From the NCBI GenBank assembly GCA_030603385.1, contig JAUVXW010000006.1, forward strand, positions 85,220 to 149,219: a DNA stretch of 64,000 bases. The letters run 5' to 3'. The stretch is from Promethearchaeota archaeon (GTDB lineage: Archaea > Asgardarchaeota > Lokiarchaeia > Sigyniarchaeales > SOKP01). A program made the translations under genes and the position numbers. Numbering within the stretch: the stretch's first letter is position 1; every line of letters starts with the position of its first letter. The notes under the pieces are model-generated. The model made no database searches. It was not told where the DNA came from and saw only the letters and a list, made by a program, of their open reading frames with translations. This document shows, piece after piece, positions 18,466 through 27,152 of this stretch.

Positions 18466-19260
18466 TTGTCGAAAGGACTTGAAATTTGTCCAGAATGTGG
18501 TGGAAAAATCATTCTTAGTTCTTTTGAGAAGATATGTGAAAGATGTGGATTAGGAATTGAAAAAAATGCTTATAAAAAAGAAAATAGAAAAACAGTAATC
18601 CCTAAGGGTATAAATGCACCTTTAAAAGAAATTTCGATTCATCTTAATCTCAATGTAAATATTAGACATTATGCAGTTTATTACTATAAAAAAATAATTG
18701 AAGCTGATGAGAAAACAGGTTTTAATCTTCCACTACTTGCATATTGTATTTTTTATTCAATAAGAAAACACTATCAAAATATTTCAATTACACTTAATGA
18801 TATTGCTAAAGCTTTTCAAAACTTTGGGTACAATCTAAATTCTAGGTCAATATTAAAAGAGGGATCAAAGAATATGCACTATTTACATGTTAATTCATCT
18901 TCTAACAGAAGCGAAGATTACCTTATAAGATTAGTAGATATGGTTATAAAACACTCTGAAATTCCAAAGAGATTAGCAAAATTAGGAGTGAAATGGCTAA
19001 GACGTGAATTTCAAAATAAATTATTGATGAAGTCTCGTGAAATCTTAAAAGAATTACCTTTTAGTCAAAGATGCGTGATAAATCCTTTTATATTAACAGG
19101 AGCGATTATTTATCTTGCAGATAAATTAATAGCTCAAGAATACAAACAGAAATCCATTTTAACACAGAGAATAATATCAGAAGCAACACATATTGCTGAA
19201 TATTCTATCAGCGACCATTATATAAATTTATTAAAACCTATTTTTTTTAATAGTAAATAG
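18466..19260 (+). CDS. divergent transcription initiation factor TFB paralogue
   Basis: The protein begins with a zinc ribbon (CPECGG, 15-residue spacing, CERCG) and continues with two helical cyclin-like repeats, including KTGFNLPLLAYCIFYSIRKHY and RCVINPFILTGAIIYLADKL. This is the TFB/TFIIB architecture, which recruits RNA polymerase to TATA/BRE promoters. At 264 residues it is shorter than most TFBs, and the B-reader/linker part is poorly recognisable, so it may be a specialised or accessory TFB. The start is a TTG with AGAGGA eight bases upstream. It is embedded between the duplicated methyltransferase/GNAT pieces. Confidence 0.82.
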   Translation: MSKGLEICPECGGKIILSSFEKICERCGLGIEKNAYKKENRKTVIPKGINAPLKEISIHLNLNVNIRHYAVYYYKKIIEADEKTGFNLPLLAYCIFYSIRKHYQNISITLNDIAKAFQNFGYNLNSRSILKEGSKNMHYLHVNSSSNRSEDYLIRLVDMVIKHSEIPKRLAKLGVKWLRREFQNKLLMKSREILKELPFSQRCVINPFILTGAIIYLADKLIAQEYKQKSILTQRIISEATHIAEYSISDHYINLLKPIFFNSK

Positions 19261-19264
19261 AGTT

Positions 19265-19888
19265 TCATTTAAACAGGAGATATTGAAGCATGAAACCTGC
19301 CTTATTTCTTGCTGAGATTTTGAATTCTAAAGATTTTGTCATTTTTTCAAATTTTTCAAGATTATAACTAAAAATCCAATCTCTCTCTTGAGTATAAGGG
19401 TTATTGGGATTAGGAATATCAATGAAACAATGTCCATCAGGCATGAGGACTCTATTTATTTCTAATAAAACAGCTTTTGCATATTCTAAGGGATAATATT
19501 CTATCATCCCTATACATACAACCCAGTTGAAAATTCCATCAGGATAAGGTAAATTTTCGGCAGTACCCTCACTTATCTTTTCTATATTTTTTTCAATTCC
19601 TTCTTGTTTGACTTTAATTCTTAGTTTCTCGAGCATTTTTGGAGATTGATCAATTCCATAACATATAGCACCCATTTTCGCCATTTCAATTAAGAATGTC
19701 CCCGTTCCGGTACCAATATCCAAAATAATATCACCAGGTTTTATTTTGACAAATTTTTTAAAACCTTCGAATTCCTCTAATGCATTTTCACCATTCCACC
19801 ACCCGTTATCATAATCATTCGCATGATCGTCGTAAAATTTCTTTCTAAATTTCTTTATTTCCTTAATTTCTTTATCTTTTCTCTTCAT
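19265..19888 (-). CDS. class I SAM-dependent methyltransferase
   Basis: A 207-residue enzyme with motif I ILDIGTGTGTFLIEMA, GIDQSP at the SAM ribose-binding position, and ENLPYPDGIFNWVVCIGMIEYY and GHCFIDIPNP downstream, i.e. the Methyltransf_11 core. It is short, ending soon after the core. The N-terminal charged helix resembles that of the enzyme at 17357-18151. It lies 67 bases after the tandem GNAT gene on the same strand and is probably cotranscribed with it. Convergent with the TFB gene, four bases apart. Confidence 0.85.
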   Translation of the reverse strand: MKRKDKEIKEIKKFRKKFYDDHANDYDNGWWNGENALEEFEGFKKFVKIKPGDIILDIGTGTGTFLIEMAKMGAICYGIDQSPKMLEKLRIKVKQEGIEKNIEKISEGTAENLPYPDGIFNWVVCIGMIEYYPLEYAKAVLLEINRVLMPDGHCFIDIPNPNNPYTQERDWIFSYNLEKFEKMTKSLEFKISARNKAGFMLQYLLFK

Positions 19889-19955
19889 TCTCGTGCAATA
19901 TCTTTATATTTTGTGCAGAAAAAATACCTTTTCCTTATATAATACTTTTCGAATC

Positions 19956-20933
19956 TCATAACTTTTTTACCCAAACCCAAAGTTCTCTTGATAGGTCAAA
20001 ATTAAAACGCTTGTACATCTTTCTTGCATGTTCTGTCCAAGGAAGATACTCGCTATCTGCAACGGCTTTGGGTAATCCTCTTTCTTTCATAGTCTTCAAT
20101 ATATGATAAAACAAGGTTGTTCCGATACCTTTACTTCTGTATTGTGGAAGAACACCGAGAATACCAATTACCCCATCTGAATTGTATTCCATACACCCCA
20201 CCACCTTTCCCTCAAATTCAGCAACTAGAGTTACTTCACCCCACCCTTCTTTATACCAATCGATTACCTGTTCCATAGTTGTATCGTCATCAGGTCTCGC
20301 GGTTACACGAATTTCTCTTATCACAGGAAGATCATCCTTAAATATAATGCGTATATTTGCTTTCGAATTCAAGGTAATTTTTGGTAAGGTTTTTAGTAAA
20401 TCAAATGTAGCAACCATTGTATTTACTTCATGAGGTTCGGTTTTGGAATATTTATCATAATAATGAAAACTTTCATGTTTAAACCCAAGTTTTGTGAATA
20501 AATGTGTTGCTAATTCATTATCATGATAGGCATATGCTATTGCAATTTCAGCACCTATTTTTTTGTAATATTCAATTGTATGTCTTATTAGAGCTTTTGC
20601 GATACCCTTTTTTCTGAATGAAGGTATAACAGCAATCTTACTTTGACCCCGTCCTACCATTGTTTCTACAAAATAAAACACCATGAATTCATTATCCTTC
20701 TTTTTTACCTCTGTAGAACAATGCACATACCCCACAGGTTCGTTTTCTACATAAGCTAGCCAAATTAGGCTTTCTGGGTTTTTTATCCAATTCTGTATAT
20801 CGTTTGGGTTCAGTTTTTGATAGCCATAAAGCATCCCAAATTCTTCAATATACGATTTAAAGGCTGAATTATGAACAATACACACATCTTCAGCTTTATC
20901 TTCTTCATATAGTATAATTGAGATATCAACCAT
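19956..20933 (-). CDS. tandem GNAT N-acetyltransferase
   Basis: Two GNAT folds are joined. The first (about 1-150) has the acetyl-CoA loop PSFRKKGIAKALI; the second (about 185-325) has PQYRSKGIGTTLFYHI. Both keep the R/Q-x-x-G-x-G/A type loop. Double GNATs include mycothiol synthase and several antibiotic or peptide acetyltransferases, but no specific match is claimed. Parts of its 3' end are found again at 17070-17285 and near 18220-18285. It shares a strand with the methyltransferase that follows. Confidence 0.85.
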   Translation of the reverse strand: MVDISIILYEEDKAEDVCIVHNSAFKSYIEEFGMLYGYQKLNPNDIQNWIKNPESLIWLAYVENEPVGYVHCSTEVKKKDNEFMVFYFVETMVGRGQSKIAVIPSFRKKGIAKALIRHTIEYYKKIGAEIAIAYAYHDNELATHLFTKLGFKHESFHYYDKYSKTEPHEVNTMVATFDLLKTLPKITLNSKANIRIIFKDDLPVIREIRVTARPDDDTTMEQVIDWYKEGWGEVTLVAEFEGKVVGCMEYNSDGVIGILGVLPQYRSKGIGTTLFYHILKTMKERGLPKAVADSEYLPWTEHARKMYKRFNFDLSRELWVWVKKL

Positions 20934-21058
20934 TAAGAATTAAAAAATATTGAATGTAATTTAAAACCTTACTAACTTGGCAGGAAAATTTGAAAACCTT
21001 CATTTCATTTATTTGTAATAACTCCTCAAAATTATAGTAAAAATTTTAGGTGGAATTT

Positions 21059-21553
21059 TTGGAAGTAAAAATCCGCAAAGCAACACCGGATGATGCAGAA
21101 AATATATCATATATATGGGAGATAGTGTGTGCCGAGAGAATTTATACTGCGGTAAGCACACCCTTTACTGTCAAACAAGAAAGCGAATATATCTCCTCTT
21201 TATCAGAAAGAGAAGGAATTTTTGTAGCAGAATTTAATAATAAGATTGTAGGGTTTCTGACTTTGGATCTTTGGTCTAAAGTTATTGATTCTTTCAAACA
21301 TGTTGGGACAATAGGGACTTTCATTCTTCCTGAATGGAGAAGAAAAGGGATTAGTTATATTTTAGCTAGTCATACCTTTGATTTTGCTAAAGCTAATGAT
21401 TATATCAAAATTGTGGTTTATGTACGAAAAGGAAATGAACAGGCAATAAAATTTTATCAGAGTTTAGGATTTCTTATTAAAGGGGAATTAGAGCGTCAGG
21501 TTTTAATTGATAATGTATATGAAAATGAAGTGTTTATGGAAAAATTTCTATAA
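21059..21553 (+). CDS. GNAT N-acetyltransferase
   Basis: A single-domain GNAT of 164 residues: VKIRKATPDDAENI at the start, then GFLTLDLW, the acetyl-CoA loop LPEWRRKGISYIL and the C-terminal VRKGNEQAIKFYQSLGF. The pattern is of the RimI-like or phosphinothricin-acetyltransferase-like type; substrate unknown. A GTG at 21050 is in frame, but AGGTGG at 21048-21053 stands five bases before the TTG at 21059 and decides for it. Confidence 0.85.
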   Translation: MEVKIRKATPDDAENISYIWEIVCAERIYTAVSTPFTVKQESEYISSLSEREGIFVAEFNNKIVGFLTLDLWSKVIDSFKHVGTIGTFILPEWRRKGISYILASHTFDFAKANDYIKIVVYVRKGNEQAIKFYQSLGFLIKGELERQVLIDNVYENEVFMEKFL

Positions 21554-21567
21554 AAAAAATGCAATTT

Positions 21568-22320
21568 TTAGTTGTTTTGAATTTCGTTTCTTAATCTTAC
21601 CAATCGATCTGGAAAATTTGACATCATAGCGTCTACTGATTGTCCTTTATAATTCATCTTTAGGAATTTTTGAATTGATCTATTAAAAAGTAAGCCCCAC
21701 ACATAGAATTTAAAGCCATTTTCTTTTACCAATTTAAATAATTCAAAAGTAGCAAAGTTATACTTCACATTGATCCCTTGGATATTCAAATCTCTCATAC
21801 TCTCTAATTCCAGATGCTCCTTCTCGTTGGTTGCATATTTTAAAAATATAGTGTTAATCAAAGTTACATTTTTATCAAATTCTCTAATTTTACCAAAGAT
21901 ATCAGGTAGGAGAGAACCATCCATTGCAGTTTTCGCAAGCTCAATTTTATCAACTACTTTGAACTTTCTCGCAATTTCAATTATTCTTATGCCAATTTCA
22001 GGATCTCGTATATCAAAATTATAGCGGATATTATGATTTTTAAATTCACTGAAAAATTCAGGAAGAGTTAGAACTGATTCATTATTATCTAATCTTAAGG
22101 TTCTGATCTCACTACTATCTAAATCCTTAATGGGTACATACTCTCCATTTTTTCTTAGACTTTGCTGAAAACACAAAAATATTTCTCCATCTTTAGATAA
22201 TTGAGCTTCTGTTTTAATACCATCTACACCCATATCGATTGCTTTCTTAAATGATGACATTGAATTTTCGACATCTCTAAAACCTGCACCTCTGTGACCC
22301 CATACAAAAGTTCTATTCAT
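21568..22320 (-). CDS. glycerophosphodiester phosphodiesterase-like protein, catalytic site degenerate
   Basis: The TIM-barrel GDPD signature opens with GHRGAGFRDVENSMSSFKKA (catalytic HRG and the EN motif), then GVDGIKTEAQLSKDG. In active enzymes this is followed by an HD pair; here the place reads FLCFQQSLR, so the second catalytic histidine is absent, and the usual ExD is KTEA. The protein may be inactive, a binder, or may act on another substrate. The ATG at 22320 has GGTGGTG upstream and overlaps the stop of the SCP2-domain gene by eight bases, so the two are translationally coupled. Confidence 0.75.
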   Translation of the reverse strand: MNRTFVWGHRGAGFRDVENSMSSFKKAIDMGVDGIKTEAQLSKDGEIFLCFQQSLRKNGEYVPIKDLDSSEIRTLRLDNNESVLTLPEFFSEFKNHNIRYNFDIRDPEIGIRIIEIARKFKVVDKIELAKTAMDGSLLPDIFGKIREFDKNVTLINTIFLKYATNEKEHLELESMRDLNIQGINVKYNFATFELFKLVKENGFKFYVWGLLFNRSIQKFLKMNYKGQSVDAMMSNFPDRLVRLRNEIQNN

Positions 22321-22852
22321 TATACACCACCCCAACTTCTTGATTAATTTCTGAAACTAAGTCAAGGAGATCAATATATACTACAAAATATTGAAGATCC
22401 CCTTCGACTTTAAGATTACCCTTAAAAAATTCACTATAACTATTTTTTCTCCCAGCAATTATATCGCTCCATACTTCTTGAGAGCATTTAATATTAATTG
22501 TTGCGTCACCTGTTTCACCTTTCCCAACTTTAAATTTACCATTCCCAAATTCTACCCAATAGGCAAAATCTGGATTTCTTAATTTAGTCTGAACAATATT
22601 CGTTTTTAACTCATCTAATTCTTCATGTAATTCTTGATTTTCTTCAGATAAGCGCTCAAATCCACGAAAAATTTCTAATATACTGCTGTTGATACAACAA
22701 TTTTCACAGAGAAATTCATCAAAGGAAACAACACCACACCTACCCATATCACATTCCCATTTGTTTGTTTCACTATTAACTGTAATACTTTGGCTACATT
22801 GCAAAGAAACTGTCTCGATTTTTCTTCCACAATTATTACATACTAGACTCAT
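22313..22852 (-). CDS. zinc-finger, coiled-coil and SCP2 sterol-carrier domain protein
   Basis: Three parts are visible. Residues 5-52 hold several cysteines (CNNCGRK, CDMGRCG, CENCC) that could bind zinc. A short coiled coil follows (SEENQELHEELDELKTN). The rest reads as an SCP2 domain (GKFKVGKGETGDATINIKCSQEVW and GNLKVEGDLQ), a hydrophobic pocket that binds lipids or acyl chains. The stop overlaps the start of the GDPD-like gene, pointing to a lipid-related joint role, but that is inference. The zinc-plus-SCP2 fusion is unusual. Confidence 0.72.
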   Translation of the reverse strand: MSLVCNNCGRKIETVSLQCSQSITVNSETNKWECDMGRCGVVSFDEFLCENCCINSSILEIFRGFERLSEENQELHEELDELKTNIVQTKLRNPDFAYWVEFGNGKFKVGKGETGDATINIKCSQEVWSDIIAGRKNSYSEFFKGNLKVEGDLQYFVVYIDLLDLVSEINQEVGVVYNE

Positions 22853-23114
22853 ATTTGCATCATCTTTAATTTTAATTTCAATTTATCCAATAATTCCAAC
22901 CTAAATACATTAATTAAATGTTAATGTTATATTTTAAACAGAAACCGTCTGTATTCATAATTTCTTTAAAGTCTTTACAAGAGAATTTTTATAAGTTATG
23001 ATTTTTTAATCTCTTTGAGTGTAAAAACATCTAAAATAGGTAAATAGATTAGTTTAAAAATTAAAAAGTCTCACTTTCTAATCCCCAGATATTATTAATG
23101 AATTTTTTGATACC

Positions 23115-23873
23115 TTATTTATGAACCCCGGGGTCCAAATAAGGAATTTCGGAATAAATGATGTTTGTATGCTTCTTTCGTAATTCTTCCAATAAAGCTT
23201 CTTCGGTAAACTCTTTAATATTCAATAAGGTCCATCCATGGACTCCTCCACCTGCTAAACCATCTGGAGTATGCATATCTGTTCCTGTGATCATACCTAT
23301 ATTATGTTTAATGCAAAAATCATAAGACTCATGATCATAAACATTTTCAGGCTTAGAATCATCATTAATAATTTCAATGTAATCTATCCCCCAATCTAAT
23401 AAAGTTTCGCGAGATGGATGAGTTTTCATTTTAAATTCATATAAACTCCAAGGAATATGATTACATACAACAATACCCTCTTGATCATGGGCTTTATTAA
23501 TCGCTTCAGTAATACGATCATCCGTTGTTTTATAGGAGATCTTGGTTTCCCAATCTGAGACACCTAAAAGATTTAAATGAATTCTATTGGTAGTCCATTC
23601 AATTCCACTTAAAATTAAGAAACCTTTTTCAGCGTATTCATCTCTCACTTTATCAATCTTTTCTAAATGACGCATATTATTATGATCAGTTATAGCTAAT
23701 GCATTATAACCCATTGCAATATGCCATTCAACATTTTGTTTAATCGTAAGTGCACCATCACTACTGAATATCGTATGTGAATGCTGATCAAATACAACAT
23801 TATACTTGGTGTTATCATATCCCGGAGGTGTATGAGGAATAGTATCCTTCCAATCATTATCAGAATAAACCAT
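23115..23873 (-). CDS. PHP-domain metal-dependent phosphoesterase
   Basis: The PHP motifs are in order: DQHSHTIFSSDG, AITDHNN, LSGIEWTT, NHIPW and GTDMHTPDG, giving the His/Asp/Glu set for two or three metal ions. Such proteins hydrolyse phosphoesters such as nucleoside or histidinol phosphates; the substrate is not evident. The ATG at 23873 is preferred over a TTG at 23882. It is the last gene of a long minus-strand series that begins at the Zn-ADH at 31483, 130 bases after the GH3 gene. Confidence 0.85.
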   Translation of the reverse strand: MVYSDNDWKDTIPHTPPGYDNTKYNVVFDQHSHTIFSSDGALTIKQNVEWHIAMGYNALAITDHNNMRHLEKIDKVRDEYAEKGFLILSGIEWTTNRIHLNLLGVSDWETKISYKTTDDRITEAINKAHDQEGIVVCNHIPWSLYEFKMKTHPSRETLLDWGIDYIEIINDDSKPENVYDHESYDFCIKHNIGMITGTDMHTPDGLAGGGVHGWTLLNIKEFTEEALLEELRKKHTNIIYSEIPYLDPGVHK

Positions 23874-24002
23874 ACGCAACAAACAGTATTTTTAAGCTCA
23901 GAGTTTTTAATTATTAGTATGAGAATTAAAAATTAAAATATTAATTGAATATTTGTATTTCAGCTTTTATGTGATCTAACTTACTCTTTTATGAATTAAT
24001 AA

Positions 24003-26081
24003 TTAAGAGACATTAAATGTTGTCGTCAAGAGATCCTCCTTGCGTGAAGAGGGTCCAACATATATAATATATTCTATTTTTTCTATAACCCATTCCTTCT
24101 TATCTACGTCATAGTATGCCAGGTCCTCTGCTCTCAGCTTTAAATTAAGAGTTTTCATTTCACCTGGAGTTAGTAAAACTTTAGTAAAACCCTTTAGATC
24201 CTTGACAGGTCGATCTACAGATGGTTTTTTATATCCAACATACATTTGTACGACTTCTTCTCCGGTCATACTACCAGTATTGGACACATCAATGCTTACT
24301 TGAATTTCACCATCAGAATTTATTGTATGCTTATCAATTCTAAGATCATCATATGAAAACGTTGTATAGCTTAAGCCAAAACCAAAAGGAAAAGCAGGTT
24401 CGTATCCTTCTTTATCCATTAATTTGTAGCCATGATAATATCCATATTCAATTTGGGTAGTAGTTCTATCGAAATAGGGAAGTTGATCATCTGATTTTGG
24501 AAATACAGCAGGCAGTTTAGCACTAGGATTAATATCACCAAACAATATTTCCCCCAGTGCCGTTCCACCTTCCATTCCAGGATACCATGACATTAAGATT
24601 GCGGAAACCTTATTCTTCCATGGTTCTACGATTATCGGACCCCCTCCTTCTAAAACTACAATACAATTCTCATTTACTGAAGCTACTGCCAATATCAGTT
24701 TTTCATCATTTTCATATAATCTTAAGGATTTTCGATCTCCCGTACGATCTCTAGTTCCTGATCCTTCTCCCTCATCTAAATGAGTATACCCTGCAATAAT
24801 AATAGAGACATCTGAGTTATTAGCTAATTCTTTAGCCACCTCAAGATCCTCCCCTTCATTGAATATTATATTAATTGCATTTCCCACAATATTTTTTATG
24901 CCTTCAAGTGGAGTTATTACATATGGTGGATAAACTCTGCTGCTTCCGTGATCTCCAACATTAGGTGTGTTTGCTAACGCCCCAAAGATCGCAATTTGTT
25001 TTATTTCATTTCTATTAAGTGGTAATATTGAATTTTTATTCTTTAAAAGTACAATACTCTTTCTCGCAGCCTCTAAGGCTAATTCGGTGTGTTCTTTACA
25101 AGCAATTTTATCCATACTATAAAACTTTGGGTCCTCTTTATGTGCAAATTTGAGTTTTTGCCTTAATATCCTCAAGACACCTTCATCAATTAACTCTTCA
25201 GTGAATCTTCCTTCATTCATGTATCCAATCATCTTATTTGGAGCCATACGCCATTCGAAGGGCATCTCAATATCAACACCCGCATTTAAAGCAAGTGCCC
25301 CATTTCGAATACCCCAGGCAAAATCAGTAATTACAAATCCTTTAAAATTCCAGTCTTTTTTTAATATATCTCGTAAAAGGTGCGGATTATGACCACAATA
25401 TTTACCATTCACTTTATTATAAGCATTCATGATGGAAGCTACACCCGCATCGACACATTGTTTAAAGTGTGGAAGATATACCTCTCTTAAGGTTCTTTCA
25501 TCTATAGATACATCTACCTCAAACCTTGTATTCTCTATACTGTTGCAGGCATAATGTTTAGCACATGCCATAATATGTTTTTGAACTCCCTTTAAGAGTG
25601 CTACACCAAAAGCTCCAAGGTGATATGTATCTTCCCCATATGTTTCTTGGGCTCTTCCCCATGCTGGGTGTCTTAATAAGTTAATACATACACCACCAAA
25701 GTAATTAGCCCCATGTACTTTTGCTTCAATTCCTATTACATCCCCAATTTTCTCCTCTAATTCTAAATCCCATGAAGCTCCTCTTGCCATGGATACAGGA
25801 AAACAAGTTGAACTTCCTATAACAACCCCTCTTGGTCCATCAGAAAAAAGAACTCCAGGGATTCCAAGTTTTTTATCTTCTCCAGCAGGGATAGGTTCAG
25901 CATTATATCTCTTCTGCATTTTTGGCCCACCTTCTGCTAAAGTCCAATCGCCTGACATCTGATATAGTTTTTCCTCCAGAGTCATTATAGAAAGAATTTT
26001 TTTTGCCTTTTCCTCGATCTGATCATCACTTAGGCCTTTTAACTCATCCCAATTTATCCACCTTTCGGAATTTTCTGACAT
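24003..26081 (-). CDS. GH3 family beta-glycosidase
   Basis: The 692-residue enzyme has the GH3 N-terminal barrel with KHYACNSIENTRFEVDVSIDERTLREVY, the nucleophile Asp in KGFVITDFAWG, the second domain with EGSGTRDRTGDRKSL, and a C-terminal fibronectin III-like domain (TGEEVVQMYVG). Enzymes of this type release glucose, xylose or similar from beta-linked oligosaccharides. There is no signal peptide, so it acts in the cytoplasm on imported or internal glycosides. Its neighbours are a PfkB kinase, an epimerase and dehydrogenases, in keeping with sugar catabolism. Confidence 0.94.
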   Translation of the reverse strand: MSENSERWINWDELKGLSDDQIEEKAKKILSIMTLEEKLYQMSGDWTLAEGGPKMQKRYNAEPIPAGEDKKLGIPGVLFSDGPRGVVIGSSTCFPVSMARGASWDLELEEKIGDVIGIEAKVHGANYFGGVCINLLRHPAWGRAQETYGEDTYHLGAFGVALLKGVQKHIMACAKHYACNSIENTRFEVDVSIDERTLREVYLPHFKQCVDAGVASIMNAYNKVNGKYCGHNPHLLRDILKKDWNFKGFVITDFAWGIRNGALALNAGVDIEMPFEWRMAPNKMIGYMNEGRFTEELIDEGVLRILRQKLKFAHKEDPKFYSMDKIACKEHTELALEAARKSIVLLKNKNSILPLNRNEIKQIAIFGALANTPNVGDHGSSRVYPPYVITPLEGIKNIVGNAINIIFNEGEDLEVAKELANNSDVSIIIAGYTHLDEGEGSGTRDRTGDRKSLRLYENDEKLILAVASVNENCIVVLEGGGPIIVEPWKNKVSAILMSWYPGMEGGTALGEILFGDINPSAKLPAVFPKSDDQLPYFDRTTTQIEYGYYHGYKLMDKEGYEPAFPFGFGLSYTTFSYDDLRIDKHTINSDGEIQVSIDVSNTGSMTGEEVVQMYVGYKKPSVDRPVKDLKGFTKVLLTPGEMKTLNLKLRAEDLAYYDVDKKEWVIEKIEYIIYVGPSSRKEDLLTTTFNVS

Positions 26082-26132
26082 TTTTACACCATTTTTATTG
26101 GTTTTATATTTATTTTTTAAAAATTTTTTAAC

Positions 26133-27062
26133 TCATTTATGTTTTTTTATAAAATATTCTACTTCTTTTCGAGTAGGAATATTCATAGCTCCTTTTCTTG
26201 TTATTTTTACAGCTGAAACAGCGTTAGCGAAATAAGGAATTTTTTCTAAAGGCATATTCGTCAACAATCCAGTTATTAGTCCTGCGGCAAAAGCATCACC
26301 GGCTCCAGTAGTATCGACTACATCAACTTTATATGAGGGAGCAAAGAATTCCTCATCTTTGGTTAGGACAGTTGATCCTTCCGCACCATGAGTTATAGCT
26401 ACGATCGAAGGGCCTAAATCTAAGATAGTTTCAAAAGCTTTTTCTCCTTTTTCTCCTGTTATGAATTCTGCTTCAGTGATAGATGGTAAAAATATATCTG
26501 TATCTTTTAAAACCTTGAAAATGTGCTCTCTAGGGTCTTTAAAATGCCACAAATCATCTCGTAGATTAGGATCGCAAGCTACTTGTAAGCCATATTTTTT
26601 AGCATAATTAATTGCTTTAAAAATCGCACTTCGGGCAGGTTCATCTGCCATTGAAACAGTCCCACACATTAGGAGTTTAGCGGATTTAATGTATTCCTCA
26701 CTTATTTCTTCTTGTGTTAACATAATATCTGCACAAGGAGAACGATAAAATGAAAAGCTAGGATTCCATTTTTCATCCAAACCGACAAATGCGAGAGCAG
26801 TTTTATATTCATTAGTTATTTTAATTTGGCTTATATCTACTTGTTCTTTTTTGAGAGTTTCCAGTAAGAATCTTCCAAAAAAGTCATTCCCTACCTTTGT
26901 AATCACACCTGAGGTTAATCCTAAGCGCTTAATCCCAACTGCGAAGTTTGCTGGTGCACCTCCCGCAAATCGTTTAAAAGTAATTTGTTCCTCTAGGCGT
27001 AGGTCAGGATTATCAGCAATCATATCAATTAATAATTCCCCAATTGCTATTACATCCACCAT
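26133..27062 (-). CDS. PfkB family carbohydrate kinase
   Basis: A ribokinase-fold sugar kinase of 309 residues, with the N-terminal ASKase signature GGAPANFAVGIKRLG and the C-terminal anion hole/catalytic motif DTTGAGDAFAAGL. Members phosphorylate fructose, 2-keto-3-deoxygluconate, ribose or tagatose. It lies between the GH3 glycosidase and a small-molecule kinase, upstream of which is a keto-sugar epimerase, so a ketose is a reasonable but unproven substrate. Confidence 0.93.
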   Translation of the reverse strand: MVDVIAIGELLIDMIADNPDLRLEEQITFKRFAGGAPANFAVGIKRLGLTSGVITKVGNDFFGRFLLETLKKEQVDISQIKITNEYKTALAFVGLDEKWNPSFSFYRSPCADIMLTQEEISEEYIKSAKLLMCGTVSMADEPARSAIFKAINYAKKYGLQVACDPNLRDDLWHFKDPREHIFKVLKDTDIFLPSITEAEFITGEKGEKAFETILDLGPSIVAITHGAEGSTVLTKDEEFFAPSYKVDVVDTTGAGDAFAAGLITGLLTNMPLEKIPYFANAVSAVKITRKGAMNIPTRKEVEYFIKKHK

Positions 27063-27152
27063 AAAAATAACACATTTATGAGTATTTTTGCTTAATCCTA
27101 AAATTATCTAATAGTGTATATTATTTATATTGAAATTCTTAAATCTAATATT

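Noticed and set aside
22950..22975. Short inverted repeat acaga-N5-tctgt upstream of the SCP2 gene
   Set aside because: Five-base arms are expected by chance in this AT-rich intergenic DNA.
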